This document shows positions 44,379 to 53,876 of a stretch of 64,000 bases of DNA, in pieces (the first letter of the stretch is position 1; every line of letters starts with the position of its first letter). The notes below the pieces were generated by a model, which did not search any database, had not been told where the DNA came from, and saw nothing but the letters and a program-made list of their open reading frames with translations. The translations under genes and the position numbers were made by a program. This DNA comes from Anaerolineaceae bacterium (GTDB lineage Bacteria > Chloroflexota > Anaerolineae > Anaerolineales > Anaerolineaceae), in NCBI GenBank assembly GCA_016841365.1, contig JAENZI010000002.1, forward strand, positions 186,001-250,000, in the 5' to 3' direction.

Positions 44379-47300
44379 ATGGATAAAAACACGAAGAATT
44401 TCACCAAACGAAAATACCTGGACGCCCTCGATGCGCGGGTTTTATTATTTGATGGGGCGATGGGCACCAACCTGGATCGCCAGAACCTGACCGCAGAGCA
44501 TTTTTGCGGCGAAGCCACCATGGGCTGTAATGATTACCTTGTGGTCACTTACCCGCAGGCGGTGGAAAAGGTGCACCGCTCGTTTCTGGAGGCAGGTGCG
44601 GATGTGATTGAGACCGACACCTTCCGTGCCAACCGGCTGACCCTGAGCGAATTTGGGCTGGGTGAGCGGGTGCATGAAATAAATGTGGCGGCTGCCTCGC
44701 TGGCACGCCGGCTGGCGGATGAATTTTCCACAGCTGACAAGCCGCGCTTTGTTGCTGGTTCGATGGGGCCAAGCGGCAAGTTGATCTCAGTGGATGACCC
44801 GGAGATGTCGGACATTGGTTTTGATGAGTTGGTGGATGTGTTCTGTGAACAGGCTGTGGGGTTGATCGAAGGCGGCGTGGATTTGCTGTTGATCGAAACC
44901 TCACAGGATATTCTTGAGGTGAAAGCAGTCATCCAGGGGATCAAAGCGGCTTTTGAGCAGACCGGTTTTACTCTGCCCATTCAGGCGCAAGTCACGCTGG
45001 ATACTACAGGACGGATGCTGCTGGGCACGGACATCGCTGCTGCCAGGGTCATCCTTGAGGGGATGGGGATTGATGTGGTCGGGTTGAATTGTTCCACAGG
45101 GCCGGATTATATGCGCGAACCGATCCGTTTCCTCACTGAAAATTCCACGCTGCCGATTTCTTGCATCCCTAACGCGGGGCTGCCGTTAAATGTGGATGGT
45201 GAAGCCGTTTATCCTATGCAGCCCGAACCTTTTGCGGATCTTCTGCTGGAATATGTCAACGAATACGGTGTGCGGGTGATTGGCGGATGCTGCGGCACAC
45301 GGGAAGATCATATCGCGCTGATCGACGAGAAGTTGAACCGGAGCCGCCCTAAACCCCCTGCACCGGAACAAGAACCGATGCTGGCTTCGCCCGTTCAGGC
45401 CATTGCCATGCAGCAGACGCCCCCGCCATTCTTGATTGGAGAGCGGTTGAACACCCAGGGATCGCGGCGCTTCAAGCGCCTGGTGTTGGCTGATGATTTT
45501 GATGGGATCATTGAGATGGGGCGGGAGCAAGTTGAGAGCGGTGCACATGGGTTGGATGTCTGTGTTGCGCTGACCGAGCGCGCAGACGAAGCAAACCTGA
45601 TGCGGCGTGTGGTCAAGCGGTTGGCGAATGCTGTGCCGGTGCCCCTGGTGATCGACACCACAGAGGTTGATGTGATTGAAGAAGCCCTTAGAGCGAACCC
45701 TGGGCGGTGTTTGATCAACTCGACCCATTTGGAATCTGGACCTGAGAAAGCACGTGAGATCCTAACCCTGGCTAAACGTTTCAATGCTGCTGTGATCGTG
45801 TTAACGATTGATGAGGAAGGGATGGCTAAAACCGTTGAGCGCAAGCTGGAAGTCGCAAAACGGATCTTTAACCTGGCGGTGGATGAGATCGGCCTTGCCC
45901 CAGAAGACCTGGTCTATGATGCCCTGACTTTTACACTGGCTACCGGCGACCCAGAACTGGCAAATTCGGCTAAGGACACCTTGCTGGGAATCACCCGGAT
46001 CAAACAGGAATTGCCTGGTGTTCTCACCTCGTTGGGGGTGAGCAATGTTTCATTTGGCCTTTCACGCCCGGCACGTGCGGTTTTAAACAGTGTGATGCTC
46101 TTTCACGCGGTAGAGGCGGGGCTGGATATGGCAATTGTCAACCCTGCACACATAAAGCCTTATGCTGAAATTCCGGCGGAGGAACGTGAACTGGCGGAGG
46201 ACCTGATCTTCAACAAGCACGACCAGGTACTCGCCAAACTCATCGCCTATTTTGAGACCGTTGAAGAAACGGATGATGGCGAGGCGGGCGGCCAGGCTGC
46301 GTTAGACGCTATGCTGCCTGAAGAACGGCTGCATTGGCGGATTTTGCATCGTCACAAAGCCGGTGTAACGGAAGATATTGACATCCTCCTTGAGACAGCG
46401 ACTGACAAGACCAAATCTGAAAAGGCGATTGAAATCTTGAATACAGTGCTTTTGCCTGCGATGAAGGATGTCGGCGATAAATTTGGTGCTGGCGAGTTAA
46501 TACTGCCATTCGTGCTGCAAAGCGCTGAGGTGATGAAGATCGCAGTTGGCTATCTTGAGAACTTCCTTGAAAAGCAAGCAGGTACCACCAAGGGTAAGTT
46601 GGTGCTTGCCACGGTTTATGGGGATGTGCACGACATCGGAAAGAATCTGGTCAAAACCATTCTCTCGAATAATGGCTACTCGGTCGTTGACCTGGGGAAA
46701 CAGGTGCCGGCTGAGACGATCATCACGCGGGCAGTGGAAGAGGACGCCGATGCGATCGGGTTGAGCGCACTGCTGGTGAGCACCAGCAAGCAGATGCCGC
46801 TGATCGTCAACGAGCTGGACCGGCGCGGGTTATCAATCCCGGTGTTGATTGGTGGTGCCGCGATCAATCCGCGTTTTGGCAAGCGCATTCTGCTGACGGA
46901 AGAAGGCCGCTACTATCCGCCTGGTGTGTTCTATTGCAAAGATGCCTTTGAAGGCCTGGCGACCATGGATGCGTTGATGAACGAAGGAAAACGCCAGGAA
47001 TTGGTCGCAAGTGTGCAAAAAGCTGCAGATTATGAATTAGGACGGGAGCTTTCACCTCAAAGGGCACGGCGCGGCGGGGCAGGGGTTTCTAAGGTGAAAA
47101 CTCTGGAGGACCTGCCTGTGCCGCCGTATTGGGGTTCTCGGCTGGTGGCGCAGATGCCGCTGGAAATGGTGGCAGAGCATCTTTCAATCAATGAGTTGTA
47201 TCGTTTATCCTGGGGCGCGAAGAACGCGCATGGCGAAGAATGGGAAAAATTGCGCGCAAATTTCGATGACCGCCTGGCGCGAATGCGCAAGGATGCAGAA

Positions 47301-47906
47301 AAAGAGGGTTGGCTAAAGCCTCAAGGTGTTTATGGTTATTGGCCGTGCCAGTCTGATGGCGATTCTCTGCTGGTTTATGACCCCGAAACCCTTGAGCAAA
47401 GTGATCCTATTGTGCTGCAAACATTTGATTTCCCACGGCAGGAGGGCGGGAATGGTTACTGCCTCGCTGATTACTTTGCCCCGAAGACGTCTGGGAAGAT
47501 GGATGTCGTCGCACTGCAAGTCGTCACGGTGGGCAGCGAGGCGACGAAACGCTTTGATGTAATGCAGGATGCTGGTGAGTATGCAGAAGCCTATTACCTG
47601 CATGGTTTCGCGGTGCAGATGGCGGAGGCGGCCGCCGATTACCTGCATGCGCACATTCGGCGCGAATTGAGCCTGTCAGCAGACCGCGGGAAGCGGTATT
47701 CGTGGGGTTACCCTGCCATCCCCGAACTGGAAGATCACCGCAAGGTGTTCGACCTTTTGCCGGCAGAATCGGCACTGGGGATGCAATTGACCTCTGCTTT
47801 TCAACTGGTGCCTGAGCAGTCCACGGCTGCGATCATTGTCCATCACCCTGAAGCCAAGTATTTCAATGTGGGCACAAGCCGGGTTCAGCAATTGATGCAA
47901 GATTGA
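44379..47906 (+). CDS. metH: Cobalamin-dependent methionine synthase
   Basis: Methylates homocysteine from methyltetrahydrofolate through cobalamin. The 1175 residues hold all four modules. The homocysteine/zinc domain (about 15-320) has LLFDGAMGTNLDR, GLNCSTGP and GGCCGT. The folate domain spans about 350-610. The B12 domain has VYGDVHDIGKN with the lower-ligand His. The reactivation domain (about 890-1175) carries RYSWGYPAIPELEDHR for SAM binding. GGAAGG is 8 nt before the ATG. The next gene starts 17 nt later. Complete and normal length. Confidence 0.98.
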   Translation: MDKNTKNFTKRKYLDALDARVLLFDGAMGTNLDRQNLTAEHFCGEATMGCNDYLVVTYPQAVEKVHRSFLEAGADVIETDTFRANRLTLSEFGLGERVHEINVAAASLARRLADEFSTADKPRFVAGSMGPSGKLISVDDPEMSDIGFDELVDVFCEQAVGLIEGGVDLLLIETSQDILEVKAVIQGIKAAFEQTGFTLPIQAQVTLDTTGRMLLGTDIAAARVILEGMGIDVVGLNCSTGPDYMREPIRFLTENSTLPISCIPNAGLPLNVDGEAVYPMQPEPFADLLLEYVNEYGVRVIGGCCGTREDHIALIDEKLNRSRPKPPAPEQEPMLASPVQAIAMQQTPPPFLIGERLNTQGSRRFKRLVLADDFDGIIEMGREQVESGAHGLDVCVALTERADEANLMRRVVKRLANAVPVPLVIDTTEVDVIEEALRANPGRCLINSTHLESGPEKAREILTLAKRFNAAVIVLTIDEEGMAKTVERKLEVAKRIFNLAVDEIGLAPEDLVYDALTFTLATGDPELANSAKDTLLGITRIKQELPGVLTSLGVSNVSFGLSRPARAVLNSVMLFHAVEAGLDMAIVNPAHIKPYAEIPAEERELAEDLIFNKHDQVLAKLIAYFETVEETDDGEAGGQAALDAMLPEERLHWRILHRHKAGVTEDIDILLETATDKTKSEKAIEILNTVLLPAMKDVGDKFGAGELILPFVLQSAEVMKIAVGYLENFLEKQAGTTKGKLVLATVYGDVHDIGKNLVKTILSNNGYSVVDLGKQVPAETIITRAVEEDADAIGLSALLVSTSKQMPLIVNELDRRGLSIPVLIGGAAINPRFGKRILLTEEGRYYPPGVFYCKDAFEGLATMDALMNEGKRQELVASVQKAADYELGRELSPQRARRGGAGVSKVKTLEDLPVPPYWGSRLVAQMPLEMVAEHLSINELYRLSWGAKNAHGEEWEKLRANFDDRLARMRKDAEKEGWLKPQGVYGYWPCQSDGDSLLVYDPETLEQSDPIVLQTFDFPRQEGGNGYCLADYFAPKTSGKMDVVALQVVTVGSEATKRFDVMQDAGEYAEAYYLHGFAVQMAEAAADYLHAHIRRELSLSADRGKRYSWGYPAIPELEDHRKVFDLLPAESALGMQLTSAFQLVPEQSTAAIIVHHPEAKYFNVGTSRVQQLMQD

Positions 47907-47923
47907 AAGTAAGGAAGTGAACG

Positions 47924-49792
47924 ATGACTGAAAAATCACGTTTTATGATTGAATTAATATCCAGAACGCGTCCCTTTGTGACGGATGGCGCGATGGGTAC
48001 ATTGCTGCACGAACGCGGTGTCGAAATTGATGCCTGCTTTGATGAGCTTAACCTGACACAGCCAGCCGTTGTAGCCGATATTCACCGGGACTATATCCAG
48101 GCTGGGGCTGAGATCGTTAAAACCAATACCTTTGGGGCGAACTGCACCAAGCTCGAGCGGCATGGTCTGGAAGACAGGGTGGAAGAGATCAATCGTGCAT
48201 CGGTCAACCTGGTGAAAAAAGTGATCGAGGCTTCATTTAAAGAGGTCTTGATTGCAGGCGATGTCGGACCTTTGGGGGTACCGCTTGCGCCATTTGGCCG
48301 CATTCAACAGGCTGAAGCCTTTGAGATTTACCTTGAACAGATCAGTGCGTTGGTGGATGCAGGCGTGGATCTGATTCTGGTCGAGACGATGGTTGACATC
48401 TTAGCGGTCAAGGCGGCTGTGGACGCGGTTAAACAGGCTGACCCGCACATGCCGGTGATCGCCTCGATGACCTTCACGCGGGATAGCCGGACCCTGTTAG
48501 GGGATCGCCCTGATGAGGTCGCCCAGCGCATGCACGAGTTCGGGGTGGACGTGATTGGCGTCAACTGCTCCGGCGGTCCTGCGCAGTTGCTGCGCATCTT
48601 GCGCCAGATGAAACGTGCTGTGCCGGATGGATATTTTTCGGTGATGCCGAACGCCGGTTTCCCAGAGAAAGTCGGCGGCCGGATCATGTACCCTGCCGGG
48701 CCGGAATATTTCCATGATTATGCCCTCTCATTCTGGCGGAACGGGGCGAATGTGATTGGCGGGTGCTGCGGGACAACGCCAGCCCATATCCGCGTGATTG
48801 CAGATGCTGTCGCTAAAACCTCTCCGGATGCGCTGGTGACTGAGATCAGGGAAATGGAAACTGTTGCAGAGCTGGAGCAGGAACCTGCCTTGGGAAAGTC
48901 CAAACTTGCAGAAAAATTGGGCGCAGGCAAGTTCGTGATTGCGGTTGAGATGGACCCGCCGCGTGGGCTTTCTACCCATAAACGTTTGGCAGGTGCCTCG
49001 CTGCTGGCAGATGCCGGCGCAGATGTGATCGATGTTGCCGACAGCCCGATGGCGCGCATGCGGATGAGCCCCTGGGCCGTCTGCCACCTGATCCAGAAGG
49101 AATTCGATATTGAGACCACGCTGCACTTCCCGACCCGGGGACGCAACCTGTTACGGGTGCAGGGCGACCTGTTGGCTGCACACGCCATGAATATCCGCAA
49201 TGTGTTTGTAGTCATGGGTGACCCGACTGAGATCGGTGATTATCCCGATGCCAGTGATTCTTATGACCTGGTGCCGACAGGTTTGATTCGGTTGATCAAA
49301 GAGGGTTTCAATGCCGGTGTAGATCAATCTGGCGGTCAGATTGGCCAACCCACCACATTTTTCGTTGGGGCTGCGCTTAACCTGTGCCCTAAGAAACCCG
49401 AGCGCGAAATTCATGTTTTGCGCAAAAAGCTCGACTCCGGGGCAGATTTCTTCCTGACACAGCCTGTGTTTGAGGTTGAAAAAGCACACGCCTTCATGAA
49501 AACCTATCAGGATCAATATGGCGAACTGAAAGTGCCTATCCTTGTGGGCGTGCTGCCGCTGGTCACAGACCGCCATGCGCGCTTCTTACACAACGAGGTG
49601 CCAGGGATCTCGATTCCGGACCAAATTCAGAAACGCATGGCTTCGGCTGGCGATGACGCGGCGGATGAAGGCGCCAGGATTGCGATCGAGTTGATCGAGG
49701 AATTCAGGGGCGATTTCCAGGGCGTTTATTTTATGCCCGCTTTCAACCGCTTTGACATGGTGGCTGAGATCATTGATCAGATCAAGGCTTGA
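47924..49792 (+). CDS. Bifunctional homocysteine S-methyltransferase / 5,10-methylenetetrahydrofolate reductase
   Basis: A 622-residue fusion like B. subtilis YitJ. The N-terminal half (to about 300) is a zinc/homocysteine methyltransferase (FVTDGAMGTLLHERGV, GVNCSGGP, GGCCGTTP). The C-terminal half (about 330-620) is a flavin MTHFR (FVIAVEMDPPRG, NVFVVMGDP, GADFFLTQPVFEVE). It would make methyltetrahydrofolate for the upstream MetH and may move methyl groups to homocysteine itself. Both genes are under the SAM-I riboswitch. A 197-nt AT-rich gap with no gene follows. Confidence 0.95.
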   Translation: MTEKSRFMIELISRTRPFVTDGAMGTLLHERGVEIDACFDELNLTQPAVVADIHRDYIQAGAEIVKTNTFGANCTKLERHGLEDRVEEINRASVNLVKKVIEASFKEVLIAGDVGPLGVPLAPFGRIQQAEAFEIYLEQISALVDAGVDLILVETMVDILAVKAAVDAVKQADPHMPVIASMTFTRDSRTLLGDRPDEVAQRMHEFGVDVIGVNCSGGPAQLLRILRQMKRAVPDGYFSVMPNAGFPEKVGGRIMYPAGPEYFHDYALSFWRNGANVIGGCCGTTPAHIRVIADAVAKTSPDALVTEIREMETVAELEQEPALGKSKLAEKLGAGKFVIAVEMDPPRGLSTHKRLAGASLLADAGADVIDVADSPMARMRMSPWAVCHLIQKEFDIETTLHFPTRGRNLLRVQGDLLAAHAMNIRNVFVVMGDPTEIGDYPDASDSYDLVPTGLIRLIKEGFNAGVDQSGGQIGQPTTFFVGAALNLCPKKPEREIHVLRKKLDSGADFFLTQPVFEVEKAHAFMKTYQDQYGELKVPILVGVLPLVTDRHARFLHNEVPGISIPDQIQKRMASAGDDAADEGARIAIELIEEFRGDFQGVYFMPAFNRFDMVAEIIDQIKA

Positions 49793-49989
49793 AATTCATC
49801 AGAACTTAGCTTTATACCTTAATTTTCTAAACAATTACTAATCCATGGGGGAATGGGGTGATTTTGGCACGAATTTTGCTAAGTTAAAGCAATGTATTTA
49901 ATTTTGGGGACAATTGGTCCAAAAAGAAAAATACTTGTCTTTGTGAATTAATTTATCAAATTACGGTAGAATATACCCCAGAGGTGACG

Positions 49990-51210
49990 ATGAACAATAA
50001 AATCAGAAAAAATACAAAATGGATACTCTTGGGATTGATAGCCATCATTTTGGCGTCATGCAATTCAACACCCCCAACGCAAGATGTTTCGATGGCGGGC
50101 ACTTATGCTGCGCAAACTCTTGCAGCTATGCCGACCGAAACTGAAGCGCCGCAGATGACCGAAGAAGTCGAACCGACCCCTACGGAAATTGAGATGACGG
50201 CAACGGCAACCATGGTGCCAGAGGTGGGACCTGTTGGTCCTGAGGATTTCCCGGAGGATGTCAACCCTTTGACGGGGTTGAGGGTTAGCGATCCCAGCAT
50301 TCTGGACCGCCGGCCTGTCTTTGTAAAAGTGGCGAACTATCCGGCATCTGGACGTCCGCATGCGGGGCTGTCATTTGCGGATATCGTCTTTGAATACTAC
50401 ATTGGTTACGGCGGCAACCGCTTTATGGCGCTGTTCTATGGACAGGATTCTGATAAGATCGGACCCATGCGGTCAGGCCGTCTTGTGGACCCGCAAATCG
50501 TCAGCCTTTATGAAGGTGTGCTGGGTTTTGAAAGCGCTTATGTCACCATCCTTGATCATATCAATGAAATATTGGGGAACCGGGCGCTTAATGGTGCAGC
50601 AGGCATCTGCCCGGCGATTTGTGATGATGGGCGTAATATTGTCACCAGTGTCTTTGGGAATTCCGGCGCGTTGACCGAACTTGCAGGTGAGCGCGGCGTG
50701 GAAAATGAACGCTACACCATGAATGGTATGGCCTTTGACACGGATGCGCCTGATGGCGGGGAGGACGGTCAACAGGCGACGATCTTGTATTCAAGTGCAA
50801 ACCGGGGGGAGTGGCGTTTTGATGAGGACAGCGGCTTATACTTGCGCTGGATCGAGGATCCTGATACCGCTGATCTTGAAATGATCCCTCTGGTAGACCG
50901 CAACACTGAAGAGCAGCTTGCTTTTTCAAATGTTGTGGTCCTTTTTGCCAGTTATACTGAATTTACCGCTTCAATGCATGATGTCGATATTTGGAATTCA
51001 ACGGGCCAGCGTGCAGTTGTGTTCAGGGATGGGCAGGCTTACGATATCACCTGGTCAACACCTGACAAAAATCAGCCCATTCAATTTATCGATGAATCAG
51101 GTGAAATCTTCAAACTGAAACCCGGAAACACATGGGTGGCGATTTTTGGTGTGAACTCTGGGGTTACAGAAGATGACGGTCTGTGGACATTTAATTTTCG
51201 GCTGCCCTGA
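49990..51210 (+). CDS. DUF3048 (YerB-like) lipoprotein
   Basis: A 406-residue lipoprotein with lipobox LASC near residue 25, an acidic Thr/Pro/Glu-rich linker, and a DUF3048 domain with the pattern NPLTGLRV, DILDRRPVFVKV-like start and IGPMRSGR. YerB-type proteins face the outside; their role in B. subtilis is unclear. ATG at 49990 follows GAGGT; an in-frame GTG at 49984 has no site. A TAGAAT box (49967-49972) lies close upstream. The phosphoesterase gene begins 3 nt after its stop. Confidence 0.85.
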   Translation: MNNKIRKNTKWILLGLIAIILASCNSTPPTQDVSMAGTYAAQTLAAMPTETEAPQMTEEVEPTPTEIEMTATATMVPEVGPVGPEDFPEDVNPLTGLRVSDPSILDRRPVFVKVANYPASGRPHAGLSFADIVFEYYIGYGGNRFMALFYGQDSDKIGPMRSGRLVDPQIVSLYEGVLGFESAYVTILDHINEILGNRALNGAAGICPAICDDGRNIVTSVFGNSGALTELAGERGVENERYTMNGMAFDTDAPDGGEDGQQATILYSSANRGEWRFDEDSGLYLRWIEDPDTADLEMIPLVDRNTEEQLAFSNVVVLFASYTEFTASMHDVDIWNSTGQRAVVFRDGQAYDITWSTPDKNQPIQFIDESGEIFKLKPGNTWVAIFGVNSGVTEDDGLWTFNFRLP

Positions 51211-51213
51211 TCG

Positions 51214-51948
51214 ATGCGAACATTAATCATCTCCGACATCCACGCGAATTTAACCGCGCTCAAAGCTGTGCTTGAGGCGGCTGAACCTTTTGACCGCGTG
51301 TGGTGCTTGGGTGATGTGGTTGGATATGGCCCCGACCCTAATGAATGTATCGAAGTTCTGCGCGATTTAACAAACCTGGCCTGTATTAAAGGTAATCATG
51401 ATGCAGCGATCCTCAGGGAGATTGATATTATCACCTTCAACTTCGAGGCACGAGCTTCGTTGGTTTGGTTAGACGGTGTCCTTAAACCCGAAAACCTCAA
51501 GTGGTTGAGGTCGAATCCGGAGCGTTTGGTGTTTGATGATGTCACAATCGTACACGGCAGCCCCCGCAACCCAGTGTGGGAGTATGTGATGGATCTGGGC
51601 ACTGCGCGTGAGAATATGAGCGATTTTGATACCCGGATTTGCATTGTGGGTCACACGCATATCCCTGGCGTCTATCAGGTGGAAGGTGAGACCCAGGAGA
51701 CCACCAAAAACCGGCGGATCGCCAACGGGAAAGCGTTCAAGATAAGCGGTACGAAAGCGATCATCAACCCAGGTTCAGTGGGCCAGCCGCGGGACCATAA
51801 CCCCCGTGCATCCTACCTAATTTATGATGATGATGGGGATGAGTGGCATTACCATAGGGTGGCTTATGATTTTGAGGCGGTGCAGGAGCGCATCCGGGCA
51901 GCGGGTCTGCCCGAACGCCATGCTAACCGATTAAAGGACGGCTGGTAG
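51214..51948 (+). CDS. Metallophosphoesterase (YfcE/PrpE-like)
   Basis: A 244-residue calcineurin-like phosphoesterase. Motifs: SDIHANLTAL, LGDVVGYGPDP, KGNHDAAI, VHGSPRNP and VGHTHIPG, giving the usual two-metal site. The GYGPDP block is seen in protein phosphatase-like and Ap4A-hydrolase-like members. Substrate unknown. It is translationally linked to the DUF3048 gene by a 3-nt gap and ends at a terminator. Confidence 0.93.
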   Translation: MRTLIISDIHANLTALKAVLEAAEPFDRVWCLGDVVGYGPDPNECIEVLRDLTNLACIKGNHDAAILREIDIITFNFEARASLVWLDGVLKPENLKWLRSNPERLVFDDVTIVHGSPRNPVWEYVMDLGTARENMSDFDTRICIVGHTHIPGVYQVEGETQETTKNRRIANGKAFKISGTKAIINPGSVGQPRDHNPRASYLIYDDDGDEWHYHRVAYDFEAVQERIRAAGLPERHANRLKDGW

Positions 51949-51973
51949 ATCCTCATCATGGTTGATTGCTAAT

Positions 51974-52017
51974 AGTTCCTGTGATTTGCGTGTCATTTAA
52001 GATCACAGGAACTTTTC
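51974..52017 (+). terminator. Intrinsic terminator after the phosphoesterase gene
   Basis: AGTTCCTGTGAT/ATCACAGGAACT, perfect 12-bp stem, 16-nt loop, then TTTCC. Confidence 0.8.
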
Positions 52018-52018
52018 C

Positions 52019-52046
52019 TTTACTTAAACCGTCCATTAAGTATAGA
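52019..52046 (+). promoter_or_regulatory. Promoter of the DUF4349 gene
   Basis: TTTACT, 16 nt, TATAGA. It lies between the terminator and the start codon at 52083. Confidence 0.5.
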
Positions 52047-52082
52047 ATTGAATTGATTTTCAAGAGAGAAATGGAGAAGAAG

Positions 52083-53051
52083 ATGAAGAAGAAACGCATT
52101 TTGTTTTTGGCCGTTTTCCTGATCCTGAGCACCTTGTTCAGTGCTTGCGCTGCGATGGGTGCACAGGACACAACTGAATCAATGGCACCTCAAGAGCCGG
52201 CTTACGATCGCGGGTATGAAGAGGCGGCTGTAGAGCAAGAGATGGCTGAGGAAAGTAAAAGCGCCGATAGCGCCAGGGGCAACTTCAATGCAGCAGTCGA
52301 TCGCATGGTGATCTACAACGCCTATCTTGAAATTGCCGTTGAAGACCCTGAAGTGGCGATGCAGTCCGTGATTGACATGGCGGAGCGTAATAATGGGTTT
52401 GTTGTCAGCTCCAATCTGAATCGAACTTACACTGGCAGCCGCAGCCTGCCAAGGGCTTACCTGACTATTCGCGTTCCTGCAGGCCAGTTGAACTCGATCA
52501 TGGACGATATCAAAGCCCTGACCCCGGAACCGAAGGAAGATGTCATTGCTGAAAATGTCTCAGGTGAAGATGTGACCGCAGAATTTACGGATCTCCAATC
52601 CCGTTTGCGCAACCTTGAAGCGGCAGAAGAAGCTCTGGTTGAGTTGATGGAAGAAGCCAGGGATCCAGAGGATGTGTTGAACATCTTTGATGAGCTGACT
52701 TACTACCGCGGTGAGATCGAGGTGGTCAAAGGCCGGATGCAGTATATCGAAGAATCGGTGGCGTTATCCGCCATTACGGTGGAGATCATTGCCAAAGAAT
52801 CGCTGCAGCCGATCGAGATTGGCGGGTGGAAGCCTGAAGGAACCGTCAAACGAGCATTAGAACGACTGATCGAAGCCGGACAATGGCTGGTGGATGCAGC
52901 GATCTGGTTTGGCATCTTCTGTCTGCCTTTCCTCATCCCGTTAGGGGTGGGCGCATACTTCCTGGTGAAGGCGATAAGAAAACACCGGGCTAATAAGAAA
53001 GCCAAAAAGATCGAAGAGATTGAATCCATCGACGAGATTGAACAATCATAA
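52083..53051 (+). CDS. DUF4349 lipoprotein with C-terminal membrane helix
   Basis: A 322-residue lipoprotein (lipobox FSAC). After an acidic linker, the DUF4349 domain begins at MVIYNAYLEIAVEDPEVA and includes a coiled coil (DLQSRLRNLEAAEEALVELM). A membrane helix lies near residues 275-300 and a basic/acidic tail follows, so both ends are tied to the membrane. Function unknown; DUF4349 proteins are often called putative lipoprotein or band-like scaffold proteins. Start chosen at 52083, 6 nt after GGAG. Confidence 0.87.
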   Translation: MKKKRILFLAVFLILSTLFSACAAMGAQDTTESMAPQEPAYDRGYEEAAVEQEMAEESKSADSARGNFNAAVDRMVIYNAYLEIAVEDPEVAMQSVIDMAERNNGFVVSSNLNRTYTGSRSLPRAYLTIRVPAGQLNSIMDDIKALTPEPKEDVIAENVSGEDVTAEFTDLQSRLRNLEAAEEALVELMEEARDPEDVLNIFDELTYYRGEIEVVKGRMQYIEESVALSAITVEIIAKESLQPIEIGGWKPEGTVKRALERLIEAGQWLVDAAIWFGIFCLPFLIPLGVGAYFLVKAIRKHRANKKAKKIEEIESIDEIEQS

Positions 53052-53082
53052 ACGCCAACAATTAATATCATTGGTAAGTGAT

Positions 53083-53119
53083 AAAGAGTGTCCTGATCCA
53101 ACAGGGCGCTCTTTTTTTT
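53083..53119 (+). terminator. Intrinsic terminator after DUF4349
   Basis: AAAGAGTGTCCTG/CAGGGCGCTCTTT, 13 bp with two G-U pairs, 6-nt loop, ending in eight Ts. Confidence 0.9.
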
Positions 53120-53159
53120 GCAGACAACTGATATTTGTGTAAATTCCGGTAATCTGACC

Positions 53160-53188
53160 TTGACAAAAATATTTCTATCGGATAATAT
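53160..53188 (+). promoter_or_regulatory. Promoter of the ArsR-like/MFS pair
   Basis: Perfect TTGACA (53160-53165), 17 nt, TAATAT (53183-53188). The regulator's own start is 44 nt downstream, which leaves room for autoregulation. Confidence 0.7.
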
Positions 53189-53231
53189 ATTTTAGTTGCT
53201 AAAAATAATTTTAACGGTGGAGGATTGTTTT

Positions 53232-53876
53232 ATGGATGGAAACTTTGAGCGCAAACCTGTTTTTCTTGTTGACGACCTGGAAACATTGCGTGCGATCACT
53301 GATCCTTTACGGCTTCAAATCCTTGAAATGCTGGCCCCTAAACCGCAAACGGTCAATCAGGTCGCCCAAAAAATGGGGCATGCTGCCAGCAGGCTTTATT
53401 ACCACTTTAACCTGTTGGAGAAACTTGGCATGATTGGCGTGTATCAAACCCGGATGGTCAATAACCTGGTTGAGAAGCTGTATTGGTTGACGGCTGAGGA
53501 TATCGAAATCGACAAGGGGTTGATGGATTTCTCACAGAGCGAAGTTCAGGAGAGCCTGGCTGGCTTGATTGCCTCTTCATTGGAGTTCGTGCAGGCAGAC
53601 ATGCTGCGCAGCATCCAGGCGCGCACCTATCACCTGGAGCAGGGAGCCAAACCCATCCCTCGTGATATTATCCTGCAATCAACACGGAAACGGCTGTCGG
53701 ATGAGACCTATGAACAATTCAAAACCAGACTGCGAGCGTTATTAAAGGAATTTTCTGAATTGCCAGAAGAAACCCGCAAAGGGGATGATGTCAATTATTT
53801 TAGTTTAGCCTGCTATATGTATCCGAATTTTTACTACGAAGAAAATGAAACAGAAAGTGAAGCAGAAAGTGAATAA
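53232..53876 (+). CDS. ArsR-family winged-helix transcriptional regulator
   Basis: A 214-residue protein with a winged helix at 18-90: TLRAITDPLRLQILEML, then VNQVAQKMGHAASRLYYHFN (recognition helix) and KLGMIGV. The C-terminal half is helical without metal motifs, so it senses another ligand or a partner. GGTGGAGG lies 8 nt before the ATG at 53232. Its end overlaps the MFS gene by 32 nt, so it probably controls that exporter. Confidence 0.88.
   Translation: MDGNFERKPVFLVDDLETLRAITDPLRLQILEMLAPKPQTVNQVAQKMGHAASRLYYHFNLLEKLGMIGVYQTRMVNNLVEKLYWLTAEDIEIDKGLMDFSQSEVQESLAGLIASSLEFVQADMLRSIQARTYHLEQGAKPIPRDIILQSTRKRLSDETYEQFKTRLRALLKEFSELPEETRKGDDVNYFSLACYMYPNFYYEENETESEAESE

Noticed and set aside
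44531-47654. Several 100-180-codon antisense frames across metH
   Set aside because: They are shadows of a complete, motif-rich MetH and lack ribosome sites.
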